64,000 nt of DNA from Prostheceraeus crozeri (Eukaryota > Platyhelminthes > Polycladida > Euryleptidae), in assembly GCA_907163375.1 (NCBI GenBank), contig CAJQUW010006840.1:110417-174416 (forward strand), read 5' to 3'. Made by a program: the position numbers and the translations under genes. Below the pieces are notes generated by a model. That model saw only the letters and a program-made list of their open reading frames with translations. It was not told where the DNA came from and made no database searches. Shown piece after piece: positions 33,300-45,582 of this stretch (positions within the stretch are counted from its first letter, which is position 1; the number at the start of each line of letters is the position of its first letter).

Positions 33300-34951
33300 A
33301 GACATGCATACGGGAGCAACAACGAAGGTGAGCTCCAAGCAAGGACTATGTGATGCGGTCGAAGTGAGTGTGGGACTCCACCAAGAATACGCCTTAAGTC
33401 CGCTTCTCTTTGTCCTGGTCATCGACACGATTTCGCAAGCGCAGAGATCAAGTCCACCGTGGGAACTGCTATACGCAGATGATATTGTTTTTGCGGATAG
33501 TTTGAAGCCATCGAAACCAGTGGAATCACGCCATCAAGCGATATGGACCTAAAGTAAATGTTAATAAGACTGAGTACATGCCAACCGAAAACCATGGCGA
33601 AACGATGTTCCTACCATCAGGACAGGTGAAGGTCGACTATTTCAAGTATATTTCGGCTTGGAAAAGTTGGAGAAGACTAACAGGGGTACTGTATGACAAG
33701 AAGATGCCGACAAAATTAAAAGCAAAGGTCTACACAACCATGGTGCGACCAGTGATGCTGTATGGTAGGGAAAGCTAGGCAGTCAACGAGAAAAATCGTC
33801 AAAAGATCGCCGCAACAGAGAGGCGCATGCTGCGAATCATCACAAGAAGAGACAGGATGAGAAATGAAGACATTTGCGGAGCACTCGGGATTCATCCGAT
33901 TGATGGAATCATGCGGTGGCACAGACTGAGGTGGTACGGGCACGTGGTACGTAGACCTCGTGAACACCAACCAGACCTGGCTATCGTTGGGAATGCCTGT
34001 GCCAGGGCCACGAAACAGAGGGCGACCAAAGAAGACATGGGAGCGCCAGGTGATGGAGGACATTAAGATCATTCCCTGTGGGAACGCATCTTGCTAATAT
34101 CAACAGATTATCTGGCGAGGTAGCGATTTTGTGGATAATATTTTTAAAGGTTCATTTTCGTGTAAAAACTATCTCCGCATGTGAAAATGGTCATCATTTA
34201 TCCAAAAGCATGTGTAAAATTAAAAACGGCAGGTGGCGAAAAAGTTGCTATAATTAGTTGGTAGATATTTGTTTACTAATGCGAGCTGATTTTTCGCCAA
34301 CTGGCGAAATCGTGGATATTGTAGCAACTAATTAGTGGTAAGTAGTAATGTTCGTATATTACCTTCACATGAAAATATATTGTATACTCGGTCTGATTTG
34401 ATAAAAAGGGATCTTTTTTAATTCACGAAGGCTTAAACTAAAAAAAGTATTTATCTTCCATAAATGTCGCACTAAATACTATGATATTATTCAAATATTT
34501 GTCATTGTTGTAAATTATTGAATGTCAAGAGATGTTATGAAAATTGATATATGCGGATTCTCTATATTCTTATCATTATCAAAGAATGTTAGTCTGCACT
34601 TATTTCTTAGATAGATTAGCCATATGTGGGGGATAGTGAGGAGGTGCGGGAGAAAATAGAGCCTCGGCTGTAGAGGCAGATCACTAAAGAAAATAAGAGA
34701 GAAAGTCAAAAGTAAAAGGTGACATATAGAGCGCGAATTGTCGCCGGCGAACTTCGCCAGCGAATATCCCGCAAATATGACTGAACTTTAGCATGATATT
34801 CTGCAGCTGACATTCGCCAGTTTTTCGCAAGATTCGTTCCCACAGGGTTGGAGCCTCAACCGTGGATGCATTAGACGGTGAGATTCATCTCCCGAGATGG
34901 AGGAGAAAAATTAGGCCGCTCCCTTCACTGAGACAAGGCATTTCACGGTGA
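33300..34951 (+). pseudogene. Non-LTR (LINE) reverse transcriptase, C-terminal part, split by a MITE
   Basis: Starts inside the reverse transcriptase domain: ATTKVSSKQGLCDAVEVSVG, then VGLHQEYALSPLLF (normally VGLHQG-SALSPLLF, with Glu replacing Gly), then ELLYADDIVFADS with the catalytic ADD. After frameshifts come KLKAKVYTTMVRPVMLYG, RRMLRIITRRDRMRNEDICG and RWYGHVVRRP, the usual C-terminal region of LINE proteins with a His/Arg-rich tail. Coding reaches TWERQVMEDIKII, is interrupted by 34074-34847, and resumes in frame as GASTVDALDGEIHLPRWRRK to a stop at 34951. The N-terminal endonuclease is absent, as in a 5'-truncated copy. Confidence 0.8.
34074..34847 (+). mobile_element. MITE with CCCTGTGGGAACG termini, copy 1
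   Basis: The termini are CCCTGTGGGAACG and CGTTCCCACAGGG, flanked by TT on both sides (34072-34073, 34848-34849). Removing the element and one TT rejoins the LINE reading frame exactly. It has AT-rich contents and no open frame. A second copy in the same orientation is at 61062-61821 (shared CGGCGAACTTC, GGGATCTTTTTTAATTCACG, TATCTTCCATAAATGTCG). The superfamily is undetermined. Confidence 0.85.
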
Positions 34952-35140
34952 ACAAGGTGAGTATAATATGACGTTTTTTAAATGTCGAACCTATAGAATG
35001 AGTTGTCAACGTCGTGGGCTGCTTGAACAGACACAACAAGAGAAACCTAAGCTGCAATTCTGATGCACAGGAACTATATATGCCATATCAACTAGCTACA
35101 TTTGTTTTCACAGTTTATCATCTCATCTGTCGGTTTACAC

Positions 35141-36477
35141 CAGTGGTGGGTAACCAAGTTGGGATAGAGAGCCACAAGTAGTGGCCCGCGAGATGGCTCG
35201 AGGGCCACCAATTTAAAAGGCAAAAGGCAGAAATAGGTTTGCTGAAAATTCTTTTATTGAGCACTTTTGTGTGCAATTTTAAGGATTGCTGTAGTATACA
35301 TAGTGGGTGGCAGCACATGACATAATTGTATTTGTAAATGTATGCAATGTATCCAACTACGCTACTGCCTTTTCAGGAGCTGTATTTTGCATTCTAAAAT
35401 CTATAATGAAATGTTAATAGGCTAAACCAATTGCGGACGCCTTTTGTGAAATTAAATGATGGTAATATTACCTTATTTCCTCGAAAAATGAAGGTTTAGA
35501 AGTACAGTCCATAATCTAAATGACGGTCTACAGTAGCCTACATGTCGCACAATGCAAAATTATATAAATAAAAACTGGCTAGACTGCATACCGGCACCCC
35601 TAAGTGTACACTGTACATTGGCCTATGTCACCTAAACGTAAACGGCTTTCGAAAATCACGCATAGGTTCTCTTAACGATGCTCATGCTCATTCTGGCACA
35701 ACATTGGTGTAATATTCAAATAAAATCCAGAAATAATGCTTGAAAGAAAAGCTTGCTTATAAATATCACATATCTTCATGCGACTGGATTCTTTCATGAG
35801 TAGCCCACTTAATGTACCTATAGGCAAATTGCAACTCCATTTTTTTAGGAGAACTTCGCTTCATTCTGCATGTATCATCCTCTATTTACGAGTAACATAC
35901 CAAATTGCAATTTCAAAGACAATGTCTTCTTCGTCAGTGGTTTAAATATAAAAGCACACGTTAAAATCAATCAGTCATCAAAAGATTGATTTCAACGTGT
36001 GCTTTTATATTTAAACCACTGACGAAGAAGACATTGTCTTTGAAATTGCAATTTGGTATGTTACTCGTAAATAAAGGATGATAGAATGAAGCGAAGTTCT
36101 CCGAAGCGCCTGGGCTCAATATGTTACGATCCATTTTTTTATTGCATGGAGAAGCCATTCTCAACAAGGTATTGAACACCATGTGACTTAGCACTCACGC
36201 AGTTGATGGCTATGACACTTACCATCATATTGAGAAGATTTTCATTGCGAACGGAACATGGTTTAAACATTCGAATGAAAATTTTTGTGCCATCATATTG
36301 CTCAATTAGTCATTAGTTATGCTTTTGCAGATTCTAAAGAAGATCAACCTCAAGCTGAGAAGTGCCTTTTAAAGGTCAAAGTTGGAGTTGGCCATTTTCA
36401 CATCACCGATTCAAATAATGCACGCGCGCCTCTTTGGATATGAGAGGTGGTGGCGGGCCACGCAGTGCCCACCACTG
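35141..36477. mobile_element. Non-autonomous hAT element with GCCACnnGTGGCCCGC ends
   Basis: Starts CAGTGGTGGGTAACC and ends GTGCCCACCACTG, with target duplication GTTTACAC / GTTTGCAC (35133-35140, 36478-36485; one mismatch). The subterminal sequence GTGGCCCGCG...GGGCCACC on the left and GGCGGGCCACGC on the right is characteristic of Charlie/Tip100-like hAT elements. A 255-bp foldback (35848-36102) lies in its middle. No transposase frame remains. Confidence 0.85.
35848..36102. repeat. Near-perfect hairpin, about 120-bp arms, 11-base loop
   Basis: 35848-35972 and 35984-36102 are inverted copies; arm landmarks are GGAGAACTTCGCTTCATTC, ACGAGTAACATACCAAATTG, GACAATGTCTTCTTCGTCAG and AATCAATC. 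The left arm carries a small extra segment (about 6 bases). No coding. It is either part of the hAT element or a separate foldback insertion in it. Confidence 0.9.
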
Positions 36478-36485
36478 GTTTGCAC

Positions 36486-37591
36486 GAATAGAATTTCATG
36501 GTCTGCTTCCTTTTTTTGACATGCTAAAGCACCTTTTAGAAAGTTTTCTAAAATGATGCTAAGTTGCTGCTCGCGTCCGCATCTGCCCCTTAGACAAGCA
36601 GTCATTCCGCTTCTTTTGTATGCCTCAAACTTCTCCCGGAGGTGTGTCTGCCGTTGCTACCTTGCACTGACGTAGGATGTCCATCTCGATCTCTGTAGAT
36701 ATCAGTTATCTGTGTCATCAAATAGCTGGGAAACTGGGCCGTTACACGCATGCTTTTCAAATCGATGATTTCAATAATAGCAGCGGTGTTTTGCAGAATG
36801 ACAGAATGAAGCACGTCTACATACTTTTATCAACAACCGATAATTGATTGACAGAGAGGAATGAACACTACTTCAATCCACTTTCTGAAACCTGATGCGA
36901 TTCGTTCTTCTACGAGCACAACGATGGCCGGATTGTTGTCAATTATTATGCTCGCACGAGCAAGTTGCGCTGTATGAGTTCAGGAGTTAGGAATAATGAA
37001 TATTATTACCAAAAGATAATTCATATTTTAATTTCATGAGAAGAAAGTACAGCACCACTTTAAGTGCATTGGATTCACTCCCCATGAAATGATCCCAAAT
37101 ACCAATAAAAACACATAACAACAGTTGCTACCAAGATAACTATGATATGTAAGCTTCCATCACTAGTTTTTGTAATCGAAGGTTGGATCAACTGTCTCAG
37201 AAAGCCCCTATGATAGGAAATTCTAAAAAATGTGTTTTTTGTACAAAAACATGTTTTTAAAACTGTGTTTTAAAACAAGCAATTTTTTAAGCCTACTCCG
37301 AAGGCATCAAGAACTGCATGAAAACCGAATTTTTGCTGTATTAATAAAATAGAAATTTCAGCAGTAAGGAGTGCCGGTATCTAACTATCTATTGATGTCT
37401 TTAGGCATTATCATTATTAATTATTAATTTACTTATTAATTGCCATTATTTACCATAAGTTAATTTACTAATTATTAAAAAATACTTTTTTAATTTATAT
37501 TATTCGGGAAAATGCTTTTAGCAGGAAAATTCATTCAGTCTTAAAGTTTTGGATCTCTTGTTATATTTTAAATCAAATTAGTTTTCTCATA
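36486..37591. other. No gene seen
   Basis: AT-rich with an ATTATTAATT-type low-complexity stretch around 37400-37480. Nothing recognised. Confidence 0.45.
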
Positions 37592-37593
37592 TA

Positions 37594-38481
37594 CACTGTA
37601 AACCATTGACTGACAATTGACAGACATTTATCCTACAAAATCTATTTTGTCGGTCATTGTTAGTTCTTGTAGGATAATTGCCACTGAACACCTACAATAT
37701 CTGACATAATGCGACAAAATGAATAGCAATGAATTATAGCTTACATTTTATCAAAAATGTAGGTAATTAATTAAATTATGTCAAAATAAATCATGGTTTT
37801 GCCACACAATAATGCAGATTGTCCAAAAGTCAAGCAATCACTAATCGAAAAAAATCAATCAATATTCAACAGTTTTTGTTTAGTACAAAGCAGTAGCGTA
37901 GCCAGGATTTCGTTTCGGGGGGGGGCGGCGATGTTTTTCAGTTTTAGGCTTTATACGCATATAAATGGTTTTAGGCACAATAAGGCATATTTTTCAAAAA
38001 ATGTGCCGTTGAAACATCGGAGGACACACAAACATTGACAAACTAATTGTAGGTCTACTGCACCGGCTTTCAGATACGCGCTTCATGCTGTCATTTTCAA
38101 TCAAGAAGTTAGGCTAATTTAGCAGCGATTCTTCTGTGCTGCTGCGAATGGCTCCTAACCTCTCTGCTCCTAACACGATGAACATGTACATAATGCAATA
38201 ACCAGATGTTGTTGTGTCTGATCCCTCTGCCCGGTGGCGATGTAGTGAGTCAGGAACTACAGAATGCCAATTCCTCTATGATGGAGCTCCGCTCGGTGTT
38301 CGGAGGGGGAGGCGGCCGCCCGTCCGCCCCCCCTGGCTACGCCCCTGGTACAAAGCATCTGTTTCGATGTCGGTGGAGAACCTACAAATTCGTCGGATAT
38401 CGCAGGATATTGGAGGTGACAATCGTCGGTTGATTTTGTCAGTAATTTTGTAGGATAATTGTCGGTCTACGGTTTACAGTG
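37594..38481. mobile_element. Short DNA transposon with CACTGTAAACC ends, carrying a nested hAT
   Basis: CACTGTAAACC at the left and GGTTTACAGTG at the right, each bordered by TA (37592-37593, 38482-38483). Subterminal GACAATTnnCC...CTACAAAAT motifs recur on both sides. Without the nested hAT (37891-38347) and its duplication, the element would be about 420 bp. The TA border suggests a Tc1/mariner-type target, but the termini alone do not prove it. Confidence 0.72.
37891..38347. mobile_element. Nested 457-bp hAT element
   Basis: Starts CAGTAGCGTAGCCAGGATTT and ends CCCTGGCTACGCCCCTG, with a perfect 8-bp duplication GTACAAAG (37883-37890, 38348-38355). A G-run just inside the left end and a C-run inside the right end (38327-38333) complement each other. 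GTAGCGTAGCCAGG termini are a widespread hAT signature in animals. No transposase. Confidence 0.93.
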
Positions 38482-38483
38482 TA

Positions 38484-40589
38484 ACCTACTAAATGTTTTA
38501 ACAGCTTCTTCGCAGAAAAATGCGAATCCAATAGGACTTCTGTATGAGAAAATTAGTGTTGAATATATACATCTGATCGTCATGATCGCATAAATTATTG
38601 GCAATCAGTTCTCGACAACTGGATTGGTTTCATATCTATGTGAATCTCACGATATTGAGGCCAACTCATCGAATTCACATAAATTCTCGCCTTGAAAGGA
38701 CTCTTCCTGTACATCGGCGCTATTCGACTCATTTCTCATTTTCTCTGACTCTTCCTGCTGCTGATCGGATTATCACTTCCTGGATCACTTCTATAGCGCA
38801 ATATGAACGTGCACCCTATCCGCTTATCTTTCCACTATTCGAAAAGATCACGGGGCATCACACGTTGAGGACAAGAGATGAAGTTAAGCCCATGGTTTGG
38901 ACTCGATCGCCCTTATCGCCAATATCGTTGACGTTAATGGACGCGCAGAGCAAGATAGGGTCATGACCCTGTCGAGAATATTGGCGAGTGTCAAGCCAGC
39001 CTGGGCTTTTGCGAAAGGACGCGATAATAAATTAGGTCGGTGTGAGAGATAAGCGATTCCCATGTCCTCATCAGAATGGTAGAGTTTGAGAACCTCAATG
39101 ATGGAATGTTTACAGTTACATTCAACTTCGACGCAACATAATAATGAACAGACGATGAAGCAAGTCCATTTTTATGTTGAAGCTATAGAAGTCAGACTTG
39201 TCGCTTTCCAGCAAGTAGTGCAAGAGAATGGCAACCCACGCACTGTTCTCTATGCAAAAAATTGGATGTTTTTCGTGGCAAAAGTTCGCCTAGCTAATGA
39301 AGCATGCAACAGATGTAGCATCGTGCATAAAAGGCTTTGTGCTTAAAGATGGAAGAGGATAATCACGAATCATTCCAAAACAGGGATTCGGAGTCCGAGT
39401 TCTATCGAATGATGGACTCTATGGTAGCCTGAGCTCCTGTTCTCGGGTGCAGAGATTTGATTTCTAATCTAAACTTTAGGCTGATATTGTCAACTTCAAT
39501 TCTGTTTTCAAAATGACTAATTGAATGGTCCAACGACTTGTTTTTCGATTAGGAATCTGTCATGAATAGGCCAATTGGGTTTTCTTCATTGCTTTAAATC
39601 AAACTTAAATGCCCTATGCACTTTAATATTAAATTATGTGTATATGACAAGTTTTCATAGAGAAGGATTGATAAGTAGCGTAGAGTGCAGACATACACCT
39701 AGGTTCATTTAGGTCTACAAAGCCTATGGTAGGCTACAAATTTAGACAAAACTATAGGCAATTCCAACTTTAGCGCCAACGTGTAGGCAATCCAACGTTA
39801 GCGCCAACGCTGTGCAAAGTATCATAAAGTCCAACTTTCTTGGAGATGAGGATAGCAATCTGATCGGATAGGTTTTCCTTGAATGTATTGTTATCTATAA
39901 ACAAACAAAAAAACGCGAATGAGTGTATCTTGTATTCTTGTATCGCATATGCGTACATGGACCTTGTGTTTTTTTGAAGTCGCAAATCTGTGTAAGAAGC
40001 TGCATTACCACATTAGGCTGTCACATAGCTCCTTAGACTTAGAGCATCCTAATGTCCTTCTATTGGAATAATTGCAATTCCGGATTCTCACTGATTGCGG
40101 TGCATGTGAGTGGTTGCAAGCAGCATCGCAAATGCTAATGCGACAAACTGGAAATGAACGGAGCTGCCATTTGATGATCAGAATAAACATTCCACGAACT
40201 TGTCAAACTTGAATAATTACCAATAATGATAGAAGGGCAGCATGAAAAGGTATAGCAGTTAACATGTGTGATTCGATTGGTTTAATAAAATTGAAAATTT
40301 ATTGCCCGCTGCTGAATGCCATGTGACTTTGCAAATGGGTATATTAAAGAACTTGAGCAGTTGTAATAAAGTAGACTTATGCGGTACCCTTTCATTGATT
40401 ACATCCAGAAGATTCTGTAAGACCGTGATTTGCAGCTGTGCATAAAATGCTTGCATAGTCAAAAGCATCTCACTATTTCGAGTGAAACCATCCTAAAAAT
40501 GTACTTTGACTAATAGGCCCTTGGTGGATATTACAAAAGCAAAGGCTACACTTCTTTTAAAAATGGTAGGCCCTGGATAATAGCTCTAC
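38484..40589. other. No gene seen; small repeat remnants
   Basis: CAGGGATTCGGAGTCCGAG at 39381-39399, followed by a degenerate TCTATCGAATGATGGA, is a decayed end of the GATGCGGAGTC hAT family (7745 and 59695). A 28-bp direct duplication with TTAGCGCCAACG lies at about 39757-39812. The frame at 38598-38966 has no domain I recognise. Confidence 0.45.
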
Positions 40590-40591
40590 TA

Positions 40592-42209
40592 CAGGTTTTA
40601 CCACCCATGTGTCACTGAATCAAATCATCAATCAATGTAACGCAATCAGTTGTCAATTATCTTCAAGCAGTTGTCCATTTAGTTCAATCGGGTGTCTTAA
40701 TTACGCATTCGATTGTCCATTGTTAGTAAGAACTGTTCAACAATCAATATAGAGCAAGCATTTGTCAAAATGTTCATTCATGTGTCAAGATGCGACAAAG
40801 AATCAGTGCGGAAGATAAGCAAAGGCTTTGCGATACAGCAGATAGGGGAGATGACTACCTACAACTGGCAGAGCAATTAAATATTAAGTCCAATACCGCT
40901 TATGCGATCATTCGCCGTGCACGTCTTCGCGGCGGTGTCGTGGTTGTTCCTCGAGGTGGCCTTTGATGACGAAATTGGTAACGCGTGTGCTGAAATCGTG
41001 CAGGAGAAACCTGCTTTCACCTTACGCCAAATAAATGAAGAACTTCGTCGCCGCCTCCCCAATAAGCCTCCTTTGTCGATCACTTCCTTAGGTCGTTGTT
41101 TGAAAGGAAGGCTCATTGTAATGAAAAAAATGGAAGATTGCCCCTCAGAGAGGAACACAGACCATGTAAAAACTCTAAGACATGACTATGCTCAGTGGTT
41201 AATGCTCAATGGCTTAAATAATGAACTGGTGTTCATCGATGAATGTGGCATCAATCTATGGACCCGAAGAACTCGAGGAAGGGCGATAGTTGGATCGCCA
41301 GCTGTGCGGACACTATCTGGGAGACGAGGCAAAAACTTTACTGTTGCATTTGCCGTCAGTAATACCAGAGGCCTTTTGCACCATGATATTCTAGAAGGCA
41401 GCATGACTGGAGACCGTTTTCGACAGTTCCTCGAAGTTCTGTCAGCCACCCACGAAAACGCAATTCGATTTATATTCGACAATGCCTCGTCATTCGATCG
41501 CAAGCAGAAGCCAAGCCGAAAGTGGTCCTGATCTGAGAGACGTACATGAATGCATTTTTCTTCCTCCCTACTCACCCTTTCTAAACATAGTCGAGAATGC
41601 ATTCAGTGCATTTAAATGGGCGCTAAATAATCAGTTGGAAGAGATTCGGGACCAGTTGATAAACGAATCTCATGAAAGAAGATTGGCAATTCTGACCCAA
41701 CTGGCCGAGCAGTCAGTAGCGGTAGTTACACCGCAGAAGTCAATCGCTTGGTTCAACCACTCGCAAAGTTACATTCCTGCCTATATAGAGAAGGTTGACA
41801 TACTTGTGTAATTGCTTATGAGTGACTTTTTATTATAGAGATTTGCTTATTATGGACTATTGGAATAGATGATTGTTTTTTCTTTGCATATTAAGTGGTG
41901 ATATAAGGAAATTAACCAATTTTTCTTGAAATTAAAAACCTGAGTTAATTAAACATAAGCAAAGCTAATAAATACGTTTTGGTGCTGATAAAATTCTACC
42001 ATTTGATACTTGTATGAACAAATCTATTAATGATTGATCTAGTGTGACACTTGAGTATGCTGTGTGACACATGATTTTCTTTTGACTAATGAATGCACTT
42101 TTTGGATACTTAGATGGTCTATTATGATCTCCGAAAGCGGTATTTGGATATTTGAATGCGATAAAATGCAATTGACTGCATTTCTCGGACTAATGGGTGG
42201 TAAAATCTA
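40592..42209 (+). mobile_element. Tc1/mariner-superfamily (IS630-like) transposon, 1.6 kb
   Basis: CAGGTTTTACCACCCAT at the left and its inverted partner ATGGGTGGTAAAATCTA at the right, each bordered by TA (40590-40591, 42210-42211), the target of this superfamily. The 5' leader repeats TTGTCAATT/TTGTCCATT/GTGTCAAGA-like motifs several times before the start codon, possibly transposase-binding sites. It carries a single transposase gene, broken by two frameshifts. Confidence 0.88.
40790..41811 (+). pseudogene. DDE_3 transposase (Tc1/IS630-like), two frameshifts
   Basis: Begins MRQRISAEDKQRL with a helix-turn-helix region (LAEQLNIKSNTAYAIIRRAR). After a +1 shift near 40964 it continues FDDEIGNACAEIVQEKPAFT and SITSLGRCLKGRL. 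The catalytic domain shows VFIDECGINLW (first Asp), GRRGKNFTVAFAVS and FIFDNASS (second Asp). After another +1 shift between about 41485 and 41530 comes FLPPYSPFLNIVENAFSAFK with the catalytic Glu, then a C-terminal tail ending at 41811. About 38 residues separate the second Asp from the Glu, more than the 34 of classical Tc1 elements. Both shifts are single-base, so the gene died recently. Confidence 0.88.
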
Positions 42210-42211
42210 TA

Positions 42212-45200
42212 ACACTTGAAAAAGTCGATATAAAACGATCAATAAAAGCAAACTGATCAATGATGTATCTTCCTTCGCTCAACATAGGTGTCTGTTTCTA
42301 CGTCTCGGGCTCGGCGTCCCCGTCATAATTATTTTTCTCTTAAATTTCTTCTCTTTCGTTCTCCATCTCATCATCAAGGTCTGTCTTGACTAAAAAGCCG
42401 CAATTTAAATCACAAACCCAATATTTTATTTACACAATCCGTCCTGAAAGAGAGTCCGCACTTACATCGCTAAAAAGTTGTGTAACATGTGAATTATCAT
42501 CGTGAAAATACGAACAAAATTATACCAAAATTATTTTGCTTGAAATGAGATCCTGTCACTGTAGGATTACGCAGCGGCTCCCTATAAGCCAAAAGTGTTG
42601 TCGTGAGGTGCTCACACTTCGTATCAGCAAGAGGGATCAGTAAAGTTCGACAGTATCTGGTTTCAGTCAGTCTTGGATGACCTTATAACCAATTTGTTGT
42701 TTTCTATTGACTCGTGTAAGCCCATGTCTACTGCATCATTTTAATCCATAAAACATGATTCGGAGTGTATCAAATTCAAATACTTGCATCAAGAGACCCA
42801 CTTAGAAATCACGAATGACATTACTGCAACCCTTCAAATTATAAACTCTGTGTGTATTGTCCCATTTATTAGTCCTATTTATTCTCAGAGCTCCCTGTTA
42901 TCGACGCCCACTCGAAGCAGATAAAGCGTAATTCTATCAGCGCATCCACATGGAGGGTCAGTCTTGATGCACCTGTAAACGCTTATCTCAGCACAACAGA
43001 GTTAGTGAGTGAATGGGTCGCAAGAGAAAAGGATCAGAGATAAGGAGTGTGTGTTAGTTAAGTAGCAGGGAATGCACGATAACGTGCGCCACACAATCAA
43101 CTGTTGCCACGATTGTTGATCCTTCACATAGTTAAACGCCATCATAATGCCGATGTGCAACAAGTGTATCTATGACTTCCGAACCTTCGATCTCCTGTCT
43201 GCATATTAAATGTCGTCTCGCATCATGAAGAAATAGGAAGGAAGATGATGAAGATATGGCGACGAGCAGCGAAAGGCAAACAATAGGTAAAGGCGAAGAA
43301 TCATTGTTAGTCAACATACAATTTTATTCAACAAGCTTTTCTTGAGTGATCGAGAAATCAAAGTTTATCCGCAGAGCGCATGGTCCGGGTGTAGGTCATC
43401 TGCTCCACATGTCACAGATCCTGTCAAACCTTTGTGCTTATTGAAACAGTTTAAAAGGATCATAATGCACTTAGGGGAAAGGTTCAGCCCCACCTACGAA
43501 GCGCTGATTGAGTTAAAAAATAGACTTCAAGTGGGGAAGGTCCTGTCACACAGATCCCATCACATTTGACTCTAAAGTAGTCCTAGAATATAGTTAGGAT
43601 AAAAATGTATGAAATGTAAGGAAATAAAAATTTAGGCATTGGAGGGAGAGGACATTTGAATTTTAACATTTGTATGAATTTAATCAAAGCACAGGTCATA
43701 AATTGTATAAACGCAATTGGAGATCTTAAACATTTAACGGCCTGGTATCAAAAATTTATCAATGGCATCCCAAAACATGCTTCACGCCTTAATGCTTCAT
43801 CCTAACTATTAACGAAGTCATGAACGAGAATTTAATAAAGTGCGCAATAGAAACAAACATATACATACATTATGCATGTATAAAACGTAGTAACCGACAC
43901 TTCAAAGAATATTACCTGAAAAGGAGCATCTGAGAATTTCAGATGATTTACTGATGTTCCGAACCTTGTAAACTGGCTGATGCAAGTGATATAAAAGTTT
44001 GACTGAAGTTCTTATTGCAATGTTTCATCTTTTATTGCAACTAAGTTATTATTGCTGACTATGTAGGCCTATCACATTATGTCACTAACCATTTGAATTT
44101 TATCTTTCTTTTTACAATTTTCTTTGTCTTTTTTTCTTTTTCTAACTAAATCAAAATCAATATTTCTCTCGATTATTCCGTCGTACCGTTGCATGCACTT
44201 TATGCGAGAAAATCCATACCACAATTCGAGATTATGAGTTATTCAAGTTTAGTATGAGAGAAATTATGTTTCACTAATGATCTGATGATGAAATCTATCC
44301 AAAAATTACTAATGCAGAGAATCCAGGCTTTGTGATGCACTATAAATGCAATTCGTAATTTTCCTATGTACGATATAAAATCTTCGCCCAAATGGGACTA
44401 ATAAATATAATTTAATACAACTTCAAATTGAAGATGTAATAAATCACTAAAATACTTGATGCATTTTGACAATTGCATGAAAACTATAGTAGGAATTAAA
44501 ATCAGTGACACATTCATAAATGACATTAGTCTTTAAAATAGCTTTCAGCTTTGATCCGAATTACCAGTTAATTTGTCAACACACTGACCATGCATGTAGT
44601 AGGACTTGAGGAAAATAAAACCAGCTCACCTCCCCTGTGTGTCGTCCGCAAATCATTGTTCAAACGGTATATGGCTACAGCATTTTCTATATTTTAAATT
44701 CCTTCTTGTGTTGATCCTCTATTAGTCAGCGACATGAATTGATCTATAAAAGAGGAAGACATGCAGTGGAAACTTCAAAGTGCTCTGCAATCATTCTTAA
44801 AAACTTATTAAGCATCAACTCATGATCCCTCTCTGCTATTCCTCGAAATCAATTTAATGATTATCTTTAAAATTGCTATTCTATCAAGTAAGTGGATTAA
44901 GATGTTTTAGTTTAAATAACTGATGATCCCAATCAAAACATTTTAGTGAAATAGATCGGAATTCATCTGAATAAATTTGTCCAACCAACTTACAAACAGG
45001 ACAATAAGTGTCGGAATTATGACTCAATTGTTATTCTTCACACCTTCATTATCTCATGTTTACACAACACGTAGCAACGACAAAGAGATTCTTGATCGAC
45101 TGACAGCTTGACCACCTCAGATAAGTCGTATAGAAAATTCAACTTGATGAAAATCTATGCACAGTATTTTATCCATCTGTTGAAGGATGAGGTAAATTAT

Positions 45201-45582
45201 TTGATAATCGTTCTTAGGAATGGAGTAATGCATCCTCTTAGATTAATTCTGTTTATCAACACACTCGCTTCCTGCCGGTTGAATTTAAATAGAGATCCTA
45301 TCGATGTGATTTCATGAATTTTCATTTTCAATGTGAATTCATGAGAGACAATGTACAAAACACAGTAAAGTAAATTATAAAAAGAAACTAGAATGGCATT
45401 CGTTTCTCTCTCTCCCTCTCTCTCTCAGAATTCGGAACTCAGAACTCCTCAGAACTCGGAACTCAGAAAGTTAATTAACCAAGTTTTGGTACAAATAATG
45501 ACATGTTATGAAAATACCGTAAGAGTTACAAAAATTATGGAATGAATGAAAATATTTTGAAATGGAATGAATTTTTAGGTCG
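42212..45582. other. No gene seen
   Basis: About 3.4 kb of mostly AT-rich DNA. A somewhat GC-richer part at 42880-43110 and frames near 43342-43569 could be fragments of exons or old elements, but nothing is recognisable. A (CT)-rich tract is at about 45407-45428, followed by short CGGAACTCAGAA repeats to 45469. Confidence 0.4.

Noticed and set aside
38598-38966. A 122-codon frame as a host gene
   Set aside because: No recognisable domain, no splice context, and a composition similar to nearby non-coding DNA.
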